8,043 bases of DNA from SIG299 sp964632165 (lineage in GTDB: Bacteria > Bacillota > Clostridia > Lachnospirales > Lachnospiraceae): the NCBI GenBank assembly GCA_964632165.1, contig CAZWCZ010000049.1, positions 1 through 8,043 of the forward strand, read 5' to 3'. The position numbers were made by a program, and so were the translations under genes. Of the stretch, positions 1 through 6,296 are shown in pieces; within the stretch, counting starts at the first letter, position 1, and every line of letters starts with the position of its first letter. Under the pieces are notes generated by a model. That model had not been told where the DNA came from. It made no database searches and saw nothing but the letters and a program-made list of their open reading frames with translations.

Positions 1-225
1 GTCAACAATGCCGTTGATGAATATGTCGCTTGGCAATGTCAAAGGCTTGGCAGAGATATTAACCCCTCGTATTTAAATTACTTATTGATGAAAACAGGGA
101 TTAAACGGGTTGAAATTGAATCCCCGGCATTCACAAAAGTATGCGATGGCAACGATAACTCCGTTCCGCAGGTTGCTTTAATGAGCAACGCGGAAATTGT
201 AAACGGAGGATATGAAAATGAGTAA
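1..225 (+). CDS. Baseplate J-like protein, C-terminal fragment
   Basis: Frame 1 is open from the window edge to TAA at 223-225 and encodes the last 74 residues of a protein whose start lies upstream. The visible tail includes a YVAWQCQRLGRDINPS-type segment followed by LMKTGIKRVEIESP and ends NGGYENE. This resembles the C-terminal end of baseplate J/gp47-like proteins of contractile-tail phages, which form the wedge of the baseplate around the tail hub. The next gene is tail protein I, the usual partner directly after gpJ in P2-like and Firmicutes myophage operons, and this supports the call. The 3' end overlaps the start of that gene by 8 bp (from ATG 218), which suggests translational coupling. 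Only the end of the protein is seen, so the family call rests on this short tail and on gene order. Confidence 0.75.
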   Translation, partial: VNNAVDEYVAWQCQRLGRDINPSYLNYLLMKTGIKRVEIESPAFTKVCDGNDNSVPQVALMSNAEIVNGGYENE

Positions 226-796
226 CGGAATCACCTGCGAAAATCTCTTGCTTACGCTACCTTATGCGTTGCAACAAGACAAAGACAAAGTTGCTTTGGC
301 AAAGGTTATCGCAAATGAATTAACAACTCTATACCACGATAACCGTCTGATTGCCATATATACACGCATAGACGAACTTGACGAGGCGCTTCTTGACATT
401 CTTGCAAAAGATTTCTCGGTAAGTTGGTATCTTTATGATGGCACCATAGAGGAAAAACGCGCCCAAATAAAATCGTGTTTCTACGTCCACAGACGCCTTG
501 GCACAAAAGCGGCTGTTGAGACTGCGATTTCTGCGATCTACCCGGACACAAAGGTGTCGGAATGGTTTGAATATGGTGGAGAGCCCTACCATTTTCGGCT
601 ACTGGTAGACGCAACTTACGAAAATGTTGACCGCGAAAAGCACCGTCGAGTGCTTGAACGAGTCGAATTTTATAAAAATCTACGCTCGGTACTTGATGAA
701 ATTGAATACTTTGCGAACGGCACAGCGCTTTCTTATGCCGGTGTAGCTTTCGCGGGTGATGAAATAATTGATGGTGCCGAAGCAAAACTTTATTAA
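218..796 (+). CDS. Phage tail protein I (P2 gpI family)
   Basis: This gene encodes a baseplate wedge protein of about 192 residues, close to the usual size of the family. Seen in the sequence: an N-terminal LLLTLPYALQQD segment, the RIDELDEALLDILAKDFSVSWY stretch, an HRRLGTKAAVETAI segment and then EWFEYGGEPYHFRL. This order matches P2 gpI/Tail_P2_I proteins, which sit next to gpJ in the baseplate and help to attach tail fibres. Two in-frame ATGs exist, at 212 and 218. The GGAGG at 205-209 is only 2 nt from ATG 212 but 8 nt from ATG 218, so 218 is preferred. The gene is followed 14 nt later by the collar-fibre gene. Nothing looks broken. Confidence 0.88.
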   Translation: MSNGITCENLLLTLPYALQQDKDKVALAKVIANELTTLYHDNRLIAIYTRIDELDEALLDILAKDFSVSWYLYDGTIEEKRAQIKSCFYVHRRLGTKAAVETAISAIYPDTKVSEWFEYGGEPYHFRLLVDATYENVDREKHRRVLERVEFYKNLRSVLDEIEYFANGTALSYAGVAFAGDEIIDGAEAKLY

Positions 797-810
797 ACGG
801 AGGTGGTTTT

Positions 811-1584
811 ATGGCATCTTGGGTTGGCGTAACAACAAATGCCGGTGCTCGCCTTATGGCGAATTGGACAAACGGAACTGTCCTCAACATTGATAAAGCC
901 GCGGCAGGTACAGGGATTGCTTCGGCGGTATCTCTTTTGGCACAAACTGCTCTCGTTGAAGAAAAGCAAAGAGTTAGTATTGTATCAAGCAAAGTTGAGA
1001 ACGATGCTCGAAAAATTAAAATACAAATCCAAGCTCCCGAAGAGGGATATACGCTAAATCAGATCGGCTTGTTCGCAAGTCTGGACGGTGGAGAGCAAGT
1101 TTTGCTCGCGTTGTTTCAGAACGAACGCGGAATTGTAATACCGAGCGTTTCGGAATCCCCGGACTTTCTCTATACTTTTTACTGTTTTTTGACGGTATCT
1201 AACCAGGGAGAGTTTTCAATCACCGTCGATACTTCGGCACTTGTCGCGTATGGCACAATGCAGGATTTTGTGACCAAAGAAATTGAAAGCCACAATGCCG
1301 ATGGAACCTCGCACGAGGACATAAGAAAAGCGGTTCAAGAACAGGCAAAAAAGCCGTTCTTTATTATATCGGAAGTTGAACCGGAAGTTGGACCGGTGCT
1401 CTGGTTTGACACTTCAATCAGCAGTCGGCAAAAAGAAAATGTTCTGATGCTACAGTTGGGAGGTGATGGAGATGAAGTAAATACGACGGTTACGGCGGAA
1501 ATATCCGGAGAGGGCTTCCCGGTATTGAACGCCAACGTAAGCGAAGCCCAAATAAAAGATACATATTATCTTGACATTACTTAA
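811..1584 (+). CDS. Phage tail-collar fibre protein (DUF3751-like)
   Basis: This is a 257-residue tail fibre protein. The N-terminal half resembles the phage tail-collar fibre family (DUF3751): it begins MASWVGVTTNAGARLMANW, then has an Ala/Thr-rich segment, an LNQIGLFASLDGG stretch near residues 80-93 and a short hydrophobic FLYTFYCFLTVS run. In that family this part attaches the fibre to the baseplate. The C-terminal part is acidic and beta-rich (FFIISEVEPEVGPVLWFDTS) and looks like a small fibre module. GGAGG at 799-803 lies 7 nt before the ATG. The gene sits between tail protein I and two further fibre genes, in line with a fibre-attachment role. Whether it acts as a connector for the downstream diversified fibre is inference. 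Confidence 0.82.
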   Translation: MASWVGVTTNAGARLMANWTNGTVLNIDKAAAGTGIASAVSLLAQTALVEEKQRVSIVSSKVENDARKIKIQIQAPEEGYTLNQIGLFASLDGGEQVLLALFQNERGIVIPSVSESPDFLYTFYCFLTVSNQGEFSITVDTSALVAYGTMQDFVTKEIESHNADGTSHEDIRKAVQEQAKKPFFIISEVEPEVGPVLWFDTSISSRQKENVLMLQLGGDGDEVNTTVTAEISGEGFPVLNANVSEAQIKDTYYLDIT

Positions 1585-1602
1585 TCTTAGGAGGAAAAAA
1601 TT

Positions 1603-2322
1603 ATGGCATCCGAAAACATCAAAAACGCAATTCTTCGCGCAAAAATCGAAGGTATCATTTGTGATATCATGGTTAAAACCAACGCAGCAAACGTCACGGT
1701 TGACGAGACGGGTACAACTCTTGCTGCAAAACTTGCAGAGATTCTTACTGCTATCGCAGGCAAGGCATCCGCAGCGCACTCGCACGAACAGAGCGAAGTT
1801 ACAGGTCTCGCAGACGCACTTTCGGCTCGTCCTACTACCGAGACTGTAAATGCGGCTATTGACGCGCTTCGCCAGGAACTCCTCGGAGATACTCCCGTTG
1901 AAGCGTATAATACATTCACGGAGCTCGCTGCATATATTGAGGAACACCAGGAAGCAGCCGATGCGCTGACTGCCGCAGTCGGCAACAAAGCCGATAAGGC
2001 AACGACGCTCGCGGGATACGGCATTAGTGACGCATATACCAGCGCCGAAACTGATCAGAAAATTGCAGATGCGGTCAAGAGTGCTACGGGAGGCGAATCT
2101 GCCGCATCGGTCAAAACCGAGTTAGAGGCATATAAGACAAGCAACGATGCCGCAGTCGGCGCTCTTGAAGCCAAGGCTCACGAGCATTCCAATAAGACTG
2201 TTCTGGATGGCATCGACGCGAGCAAAGTTTCGGCGTGGGATGGCAAATCTAAGGTGCATTACTCCGCCGCCGAGCCTGTCGGTCTTGCCGAGGGCGACCT
2301 TTGGTTTCAACTTATCGACTAA
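1603..2322 (+). CDS. Tail fibre-like protein with HxH and fibre repeats
   Basis: This 239-residue protein is Ala-rich and modular. Visible elements are an N-terminal helical region (1-56); an HSHEQSEVTGL element at 59-69; a helical section (80-128); a KADKATTLAGYGISDAYT element at 129-146, which is typical of phage fibre repeats; another helical run (150-190); and an AHEHSNKTVLDGID element at 192-205. The protein ends with a short beta segment finishing DLWFQLID. HxH motifs in trimeric phage fibres can bind metal ions along the axis, so HSH and HEH may do so here; this is inference. AGGAGG at 1589-1594 lies 8 nt before the ATG. The gene belongs to the fibre block, but its exact place in the virion cannot be told. 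Confidence 0.75.
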   Translation: MASENIKNAILRAKIEGIICDIMVKTNAANVTVDETGTTLAAKLAEILTAIAGKASAAHSHEQSEVTGLADALSARPTTETVNAAIDALRQELLGDTPVEAYNTFTELAAYIEEHQEAADALTAAVGNKADKATTLAGYGISDAYTSAETDQKIADAVKSATGGESAASVKTELEAYKTSNDAAVGALEAKAHEHSNKTVLDGIDASKVSAWDGKSKVHYSAAEPVGLAEGDLWFQLID

Positions 2323-2335
2323 TTAAATTACAGAT

Positions 2336-2370
2336 GCATAAGGCCGCGCTTGTATAGCGCGGTCTTGTGC
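2336..2370 (+). other. Long hairpin upstream of the diversified fibre gene
   Basis: Arms 2336-2350 and 2356-2370 pair over 15 bp, including two G-U wobbles, around a 5-nt loop (TGTAT). The core GCCGCGCT/AGCGCGGT is GC-rich. The hairpin fills most of the 67-bp gap between the short fibre gene and the ATG at 2390. No T-run follows the 3' arm, so a classical intrinsic terminator is not well supported. It could be a partial terminator, an RNA-processing site or a stabiliser that sets the amount of the downstream fibre mRNA. Confidence 0.55.
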
Positions 2371-2389
2371 GCAGAAGGGAGAGTTGTCT

Positions 2390-4726
2390 ATGGCAACCAT
2401 TGAACAAAACGGCTTGATGATATTCAAGGACGAAAAAGGAAACAAGACCATTCTGTACCCGGTCACCAAAAAAGACAATGTGGACGGAATGGAAAATATT
2501 GACGCGCATGTCGTTGATAAAAACAATCCTCACAATGTCACAGCCGATCAAATAAAACGAGCGAATGGTCAAACGGTTGAAGAGGCTATTTCCGCAAATA
2601 CAGCGACCGCTAATGCCGCGCAACAAACCGCCAATGAATCAAAAGAGGTCGCTGCCAATGCTCAGCAGGTTGCCAATGGAGCAACAACTGTAGCAAACGA
2701 AGCCAAAACCACCGCAGACAATGCGGCAACCACGGCCAATGAAGCAAATAACACGGCAAGCGGAGCCGCCTCATCTGCGAACGAAGCGAAAAAAGTCGCG
2801 GACGACGCGTCGGCGGTGGCGAATAACGCGAAATCTGTTGCCGATGGTGCGAAAGAAACAGCAAACGGCGCGTCATCCGCCGCGTCAAACGCTCAAAAAT
2901 CCGCTGATTCCGCAATGCAGAAAGCGGAAGAAGCGTTATCAACCGCCGAAGAAGCCAAAAAAGGAATTGAGAATAGCGCGGGTGGGTGTTCAATAACTAT
3001 TACTTTTGATAAAGGTTTCAAAGGAAAGGCGTTTTCGGTTACTGACGGGAATGGCGATACTCACGATGGCGTTGTCCCCGCAGATCTTGTTGCAACCGTC
3101 AGTGTGAAGAACTGCAACACTTTGTACACCATCACCGCTACCGCCGATAACGGTGTTGCATATGCAACAACATTAACTACGGGACCGTACTACGGTCAAT
3201 ATACAGCAACGCTGACGGCCTTTTCCGCAAGCCTTGTTGTGACAGCCGTTGCCGGTGCCATTGTTACCGCAACAAGCGAATATGGGGAACTTGAAGCGAC
3301 CGCAAACAGTTCTGGTACGGCGACAATAGGCGTCAATCGTACGGGAACATACACAGTCAAAGCCTGTTATTCCAATGTTTATTCGAACTCCGCAAATGTC
3401 AATGTTACAAACGAGCAAGTATATCCTGTCACGGTAAACTTTATTGTACTTAACGTAACAGTTGATAGTGGCTCTGCCGTTACCGTGGCAAACGGTTCTA
3501 CGTCATTTTCCAAGACAAGCACCGGAACTGTTCAATTTTATTTGCCAAACACGGGTACTTGGACGGTGTCGGCCTCTAAGGGCGATCAAAGCGCCTCCAC
3601 TGCGGTGTCGATTACAACATATAAGACGTATTCCGTTGAACTCTCATATGTAAAAGTGTTTGGCGTATGTTGGAGCAAATCGACCTCAACCGCACTTAGC
3701 CGATTGACGAAAGCGAACGATCCGAATAAATATGTAAATGTTGACATCGGCTCGGAGCCGTCCCCCGCCGTCGGAACGGGCACTGGAAGTTCGCCTTTTG
3801 ATAATTACGCCCCTTGGAATGAGATGGCGGAATATAACGTCATTAGCGGCGCGGTTTCGCACAAAAAAGGTGATTCCGGCTTTTCTCGCACGAATTACGA
3901 TACCATGGTCAAAATACCTGAGTTTTACTATAAGATCGTTGAAAGCGGTGGCGGTCGGTATTTCTATGTGGCGGATAAGGCTACAACGGGATTTGCAAAG
4001 CATCCGGGAAGTGGCCGATATGTGGGACGCTATAATACCATATCCGGCTATTATTCAAAGTCCGGTAGTGCTCCGCTTGTCAGTATCACTCGCGCGGCGG
4101 CTCGCACGGGTTCTACGGGGAAAGGCACCGGATGGTATCAATATGATTATGCATCATGGTGCGCCGTTTGGCTTTTGTACCTTGTGGAATTTGCAGATTG
4201 GGATTCGCAGACCGTTATCGGACAAGGTGTCGTAAGCGCGAGCGCGGCGGCCTCTTGCGGAGGTACCGACAGTATGACCTACCACACGGGTAGAGCCGCG
4301 GGAACGGATGGTCAGACAGCTGTCCAGTACCGCTGGATTGAAAACCCCTGGGGAAATGTATTTGAGTGGATAGACGGTGTCAACTTTGACGGAGGCACAG
4401 TTTACGTTTGCACGGATCCTACAAAGTATGCCGATGATACTTCAACAAATTATATCAATGCAGGCACAAAATCTCAAACAGATGGTTGGATTAAAGATAT
4501 CGGTTTATCTTCCGACGCCCCGTGGACATTCCTTCCGTCAGAAACCGGAGGAAGTTCAACCACATACATTCCGGATTACGCATATTATAATAGCGGGTGG
4601 CGTGTGCTCCGCGTCGGTGGTTTCTGGAACGCTGGCTCGGATGCGGGGCTGTTCTTCTTCGGCGCGTACTACGCCTCGTCGAGCGCGAGCACGGGCATCG
4701 GTGCGCGACTCCTTTTCGTCCCCTAA
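2390..4726 (+). CDS. DGR variable protein: modular tail fibre/adhesin with C-type-lectin-like tip
   Basis: This 778-residue protein is the diversification target. Residues 1-60 form an N-terminal fibre module containing an NNPHNVTADQI element. Residues 64-195 are an Ala-rich helical rod of repeated VANxAKxxADxA-type units with no proline, as expected for a trimeric coiled coil. Residues 200-420 are Thr/Val-rich beta modules resembling Ig-like repeats. Residues about 423-778 form a C-type-lectin/formylglycine-enzyme-like fold, including PWGNVFEWIDGV at 653-664, the motif type seen in other DGR targets. Residues 736-775 are encoded by the variable repeat. ATG 2390 is preferred over TTG 2384 because AAGGGAG at 2375-2381 is properly spaced only for the ATG. 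The stop lies 10 bp past the VR, so diversity falls at the exposed C-terminus. The likely role is receptor or ligand binding at the tail-fibre tip; the ligand is unknown. Confidence 0.9.
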   Translation: MATIEQNGLMIFKDEKGNKTILYPVTKKDNVDGMENIDAHVVDKNNPHNVTADQIKRANGQTVEEAISANTATANAAQQTANESKEVAANAQQVANGATTVANEAKTTADNAATTANEANNTASGAASSANEAKKVADDASAVANNAKSVADGAKETANGASSAASNAQKSADSAMQKAEEALSTAEEAKKGIENSAGGCSITITFDKGFKGKAFSVTDGNGDTHDGVVPADLVATVSVKNCNTLYTITATADNGVAYATTLTTGPYYGQYTATLTAFSASLVVTAVAGAIVTATSEYGELEATANSSGTATIGVNRTGTYTVKACYSNVYSNSANVNVTNEQVYPVTVNFIVLNVTVDSGSAVTVANGSTSFSKTSTGTVQFYLPNTGTWTVSASKGDQSASTAVSITTYKTYSVELSYVKVFGVCWSKSTSTALSRLTKANDPNKYVNVDIGSEPSPAVGTGTGSSPFDNYAPWNEMAEYNVISGAVSHKKGDSGFSRTNYDTMVKIPEFYYKIVESGGGRYFYVADKATTGFAKHPGSGRYVGRYNTISGYYSKSGSAPLVSITRAAARTGSTGKGTGWYQYDYASWCAVWLLYLVEFADWDSQTVIGQGVVSASAAASCGGTDSMTYHTGRAAGTDGQTAVQYRWIENPWGNVFEWIDGVNFDGGTVYVCTDPTKYADDTSTNYINAGTKSQTDGWIKDIGLSSDAPWTFLPSETGGSSTTYIPDYAYYNSGWRVLRVGGFWNAGSDAGLFFFGAYYASSSASTGIGARLLFVP
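4595..4714 (+). repeat. DGR variable repeat (VR)
   Basis: This 120-bp stretch at the 3' end of the fibre gene aligns without gaps to the template repeat at 4969-5088 (offset 374). I count 17 mismatches, of which 16 are at template adenines: 4611, 4622, 4623, 4631, 4632, 4640, 4656, 4661, 4662, 4667, 4670, 4683, 4689, 4694, 4695 and 4711. The one exception is a silent C-to-T at 4621. Relative to the template reading, 11 residues change: 741, 745, 748, 751, 756, 758, 760, 761, 765, 767 and 769. The frame stays open. Template adenines that did not change (for example in N747) show that mutagenesis is partial. This is the recipient of mutagenic retrohoming. Confidence 0.96.
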
Positions 4727-4734
4727 CGGGGGAC
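4718..4734 (+). other. Small inverted repeat around the fibre stop codon
   Basis: GTCCCC (4718-4723) pairs with GGGGAC (4729-4734) around a 5-nt loop that holds the TAA stop codon. It abuts the stronger hairpin at 4734-4753 and shares one base with it. It may be part of the DNA structure recognised during retrohoming, or chance in a G/C-tract region. Confidence 0.4.
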
Positions 4735-4753
4735 CGGGGGTCGCAACCCCCGG
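4734..4753 (+). promoter_or_regulatory. DGR target-site hairpin (cruciform) downstream of VR
   Basis: A perfect inverted repeat has an 8-bp stem (4734-4741 with 4746-4753) and a 4-nt loop, CGCA. It starts 19 bp after the end of VR/TR identity and 7 bp after the fibre stop codon. DGR targets such as that of Bordetella phage BPP-1 carry a hairpin or cruciform of this geometry just after the VR, needed for efficient target recognition. No equivalent repeat follows the TR, which fits the donor/recipient asymmetry. A role as transcription terminator is unlikely because no T-run follows. Confidence 0.78.
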
Positions 4754-4803
4754 AGGCTTCGATTTAGCAATCGCAAGCGGCGAACGGACAGCATAAACGG
4801 GGT

Positions 4804-4832
4804 ATGGGGCGGAGCCCCATTTTATATTTTTT
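4804..4832 (+). terminator. Intrinsic terminator after the fibre gene
   Basis: ATGGGGC (4804-4810) and GCCCCAT (4814-4820) form a 7-bp stem with a 3-nt loop, followed by TTTATATTTTTT. It lies 77 bp past the fibre stop and ends the structural transcript before the template-repeat promoter. A second AT-rich inverted repeat, AAAATAACG/CGTTATTTT (4834-4842 with 4848-4856), follows directly. Confidence 0.8.
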
Positions 4833-4885
4833 CAAAATAACGTATTTCGTTATTTTCTACGCTTTACTGTTATTAGCAAACAAAG

Positions 4886-4922
4886 TTAAGCGTTTTTAGG
4901 CGGCTTTTGCTATAATGGTACG
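4886..4922 (+). promoter_or_regulatory. Extended -10 promoter for the TR-RT transcript
   Basis: TATAAT at 4911-4916 is a perfect -10 box, preceded by TG at 4908-4909 as in an extended -10 (TGnTATAAT). The best -35 candidate, TTAAGC at 4886-4891, is weak and 19 bp away; the extended -10 may compensate. The predicted start is near 4923, about 46 nt before the TR. The position directly after a terminator and ahead of the TR suggests a dedicated promoter for the template RNA and reverse transcriptase. Confidence 0.7.
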
Positions 4923-5210
4923 CAGGGACTGTCTGCACGGTGCGCCCGGGGCTTGTGTTTTGGGCGGGGGGTGGCGTGTGCTCCACGTCGGTGGCAACTG
5001 GAACAATGGCTCGAATGCGGGGCTGTTCTACTTCAACGCGAACAACGCCTCGTCGAACGCGAACACGAACATCGGTGCGCGACTACTTGTTTGTATGGTA
5101 TCATTGTGCAGGCTTTTCCACACCGCTTGGTGAAAATATTGCCGCATAGGACAGGGTTTAGTAGGTTATTCTCGAAAGACCTTGCAGGCAAACAAGGACG
5201 GAGGCACAAA
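4923..5210 (+). ncRNA. DGR template RNA region (TR plus flanks)
   Basis: This is the non-coding stretch between the predicted start site and the RT start codon: about 46 nt of leader, the TR (4969-5088) and about 122 nt of spacer before the RT gene. In studied DGRs the TR is transcribed as part of an RNA whose 3' flank, reaching towards the RT gene, is required for priming and RT binding. Here that flank has no TR-like sequence and no gene. A short hairpin CCTTG/CAAGG (5180-5184 with 5193-5197) lies next to the RT ribosome binding site. The exact RNA ends are not visible from sequence. Confidence 0.55.
4969..5088 (+). repeat. DGR template repeat (TR)
   Basis: This is the non-coding donor copy, aligned gaplessly to the VR at 4595-4714. 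It holds 26 adenines, of which 16 differ in the VR. Read in the VR frame it contains ten AAY codons plus one TAC. AAY codons mutated at their first two positions can give many amino acids but never a stop codon, the known design of DGR templates. Adenine-free blocks (for example 4969-4984 and 5016-5029) correspond to residues that must stay constant. The TR lies 123 bp before the RT start codon and 46 bp after the predicted transcription start. Open frames running through it carry no ribosome binding site and are not taken as genes. Confidence 0.96.
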
Positions 5211-6296
5211 ATGCCAAAACGATTGGGTTATCTGTATGACAAAATGCTTGACCGCGATTTTATTCGCGCCGTTATTCTTAAAGCGGCAAAAGGCAGACAC
5301 GGTCGCAAAGATATCGCTCGCGTTCTTGCCGATCTCGACAATCACGTTGAGCAAATGTATCGGCTTTTATCGGAGGATCGCTTCGTTCCGTCTGTTCCTA
5401 AAGAACGGGAGATTTATGATGAGAGCAGCCAAAAGAAGCGCCTTATCAAGACCGTCCCATTTTGGCCCGATGCCGTTGTTCATTGGCTTGCCGTTGAAGC
5501 AATGAAGCCGGCGCTGATGCGAGGTATGTACCATTGGTCGTGCGCGTCCATTCCGGGACGCGGGATCAAGCGTGCACACAATCGTATCAAAAGTATTTTG
5601 CGGAACGATCCAAAGGGTACTAAATATGCGGCTGAGCTTGATGTGGCTCAGTATTATCCGAACATTTCTCCCAAAAAGTTAATTTGGGCGTTGGCAAGGA
5701 AAATCAAGGATAAGCGTTTTCTGCGGCTGCTCTATTCCATAATAGAGTCTTGCGGCGGCGGACTCGCTATCGGTTATTACATCTGCCAATGGCTGGCGAA
5801 CTATTTTCTTGAACCGCTCGACACCTACATCATGACATTGCCGGGCGTGAAATATATGGTTCGCTATATGGATAATTTCACGCTGTTTGGACCGAACAAA
5901 AAGCAGTTGCACAAAGTCATCAAACTGATAGCCGAATTTATGAGAAAAAATCTCGGATTGCAGTTAAAAAACAATTGGCAAATATACCCCGTAGATAAGC
6001 GTATGGTGTCTGCGGTGGGATATCGCTTTTCACGCACACACATTATCCTGCGCAAAAGAAACTTTTTACGCTTCACTCGCCAATGCCGCCGAGCGAAGAA
6101 ACGGCTTGATGCCGGAAAGAAGATTGCCTTTAAGCAAGCTTCTGGACTATTGAGCCGAATAGGACAATTGCGGCATTGCAACAGTCAAAAAATCCGCGAG
6201 AAATACGTGGATCCTATAGGAATAAAAAACTTAAAGGAGGTTGTGAGGTATGAGAGTAAGAGGCGATCTGGAACCCAACAATGCGTTTACGCTTGA
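5211..6296 (+). CDS. DGR reverse transcriptase
   Basis: This 361-residue reverse transcriptase copies the template RNA into adenine-mutagenised cDNA. Visible motifs are an N-terminal basic/helical region (1-60); VPKEREIYD and KKRLIKTVPFWPDAVV (62-90), corresponding to the early RT motifs; the conserved ASIPGRGIKRAH stretch (112-123); motif A, AELDVAQYYPNI, with catalytic D144; IGYYICQ at 187-193 in place of the usual DGR GxxxSQ; the catalytic box YMDN (219-222; bases 5865-5876); and a basic C-terminal thumb region (280-330). The size fits compact DGR RTs, and no maturase or endonuclease domain is seen. ATG 5211 has GGACGGAGG at 5196-5204 upstream; the frame is open earlier, but that part runs through the TR. 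The 3' end overlaps the next gene by 47 bp. Asn222 replaces the second YxDD aspartate, so catalysis may be altered; the VR pattern argues that the system has worked. Confidence 0.93.
   Translation: MPKRLGYLYDKMLDRDFIRAVILKAAKGRHGRKDIARVLADLDNHVEQMYRLLSEDRFVPSVPKEREIYDESSQKKRLIKTVPFWPDAVVHWLAVEAMKPALMRGMYHWSCASIPGRGIKRAHNRIKSILRNDPKGTKYAAELDVAQYYPNISPKKLIWALARKIKDKRFLRLLYSIIESCGGGLAIGYYICQWLANYFLEPLDTYIMTLPGVKYMVRYMDNFTLFGPNKKQLHKVIKLIAEFMRKNLGLQLKNNWQIYPVDKRMVSAVGYRFSRTHIILRKRNFLRFTRQCRRAKKRLDAGKKIAFKQASGLLSRIGQLRHCNSQKIREKYVDPIGIKNLKEVVRYESKRRSGTQQCVYA

Noticed and set aside
306..992. 228-aa minus-strand open frame
   Set aside because: It is antisense to tail protein I and the collar-fibre gene, both well supported, and has no recognisable domain and an unlikely composition.
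2641..2960. Possible tandem DNA repeat array in the Ala-rich part of the fibre gene
   Set aside because: The repetition is at the protein level (VANxAK-type units); the DNA units vary in sequence and spacing, so it is a coiled-coil coding region and not a CRISPR or satellite array.
2610..2993. 127-aa minus-strand open frame rich in Arg and Leu
   Set aside because: It mirrors the Ala-rich repeat of the fibre gene; the low-complexity composition comes from the repeats on the + strand.
4377..4796. 139-aa + strand open frame over the end of the fibre gene
   Set aside because: It overlaps the fibre gene fully in another frame, has no ribosome binding site, and reads through the VR and the hairpins.
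4834..4856. AT-rich inverted repeat considered as an operator for the TR promoter
   Set aside because: It lies about 50 bp upstream of the -10 box and right after the terminator T-run; I see no link to a known regulator and keep it only as part of the terminator region.
4915..5133. 72-aa open frame across the template repeat, resembling the fibre C-terminus
   Set aside because: It is the TR read in the VR frame. There is no ribosome binding site before its start, and it overlaps the predicted promoter. The similarity to the fibre end comes from the VR/TR relation.
4953..5210. N-terminal extension of the reverse transcriptase through the TR
   Set aside because: The frame is open, but the extension is arginine- and tryptophan-rich nonsense read from the TR in another frame. 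A strong ribosome binding site lies just before ATG 5211, where recognisable RT sequence starts.
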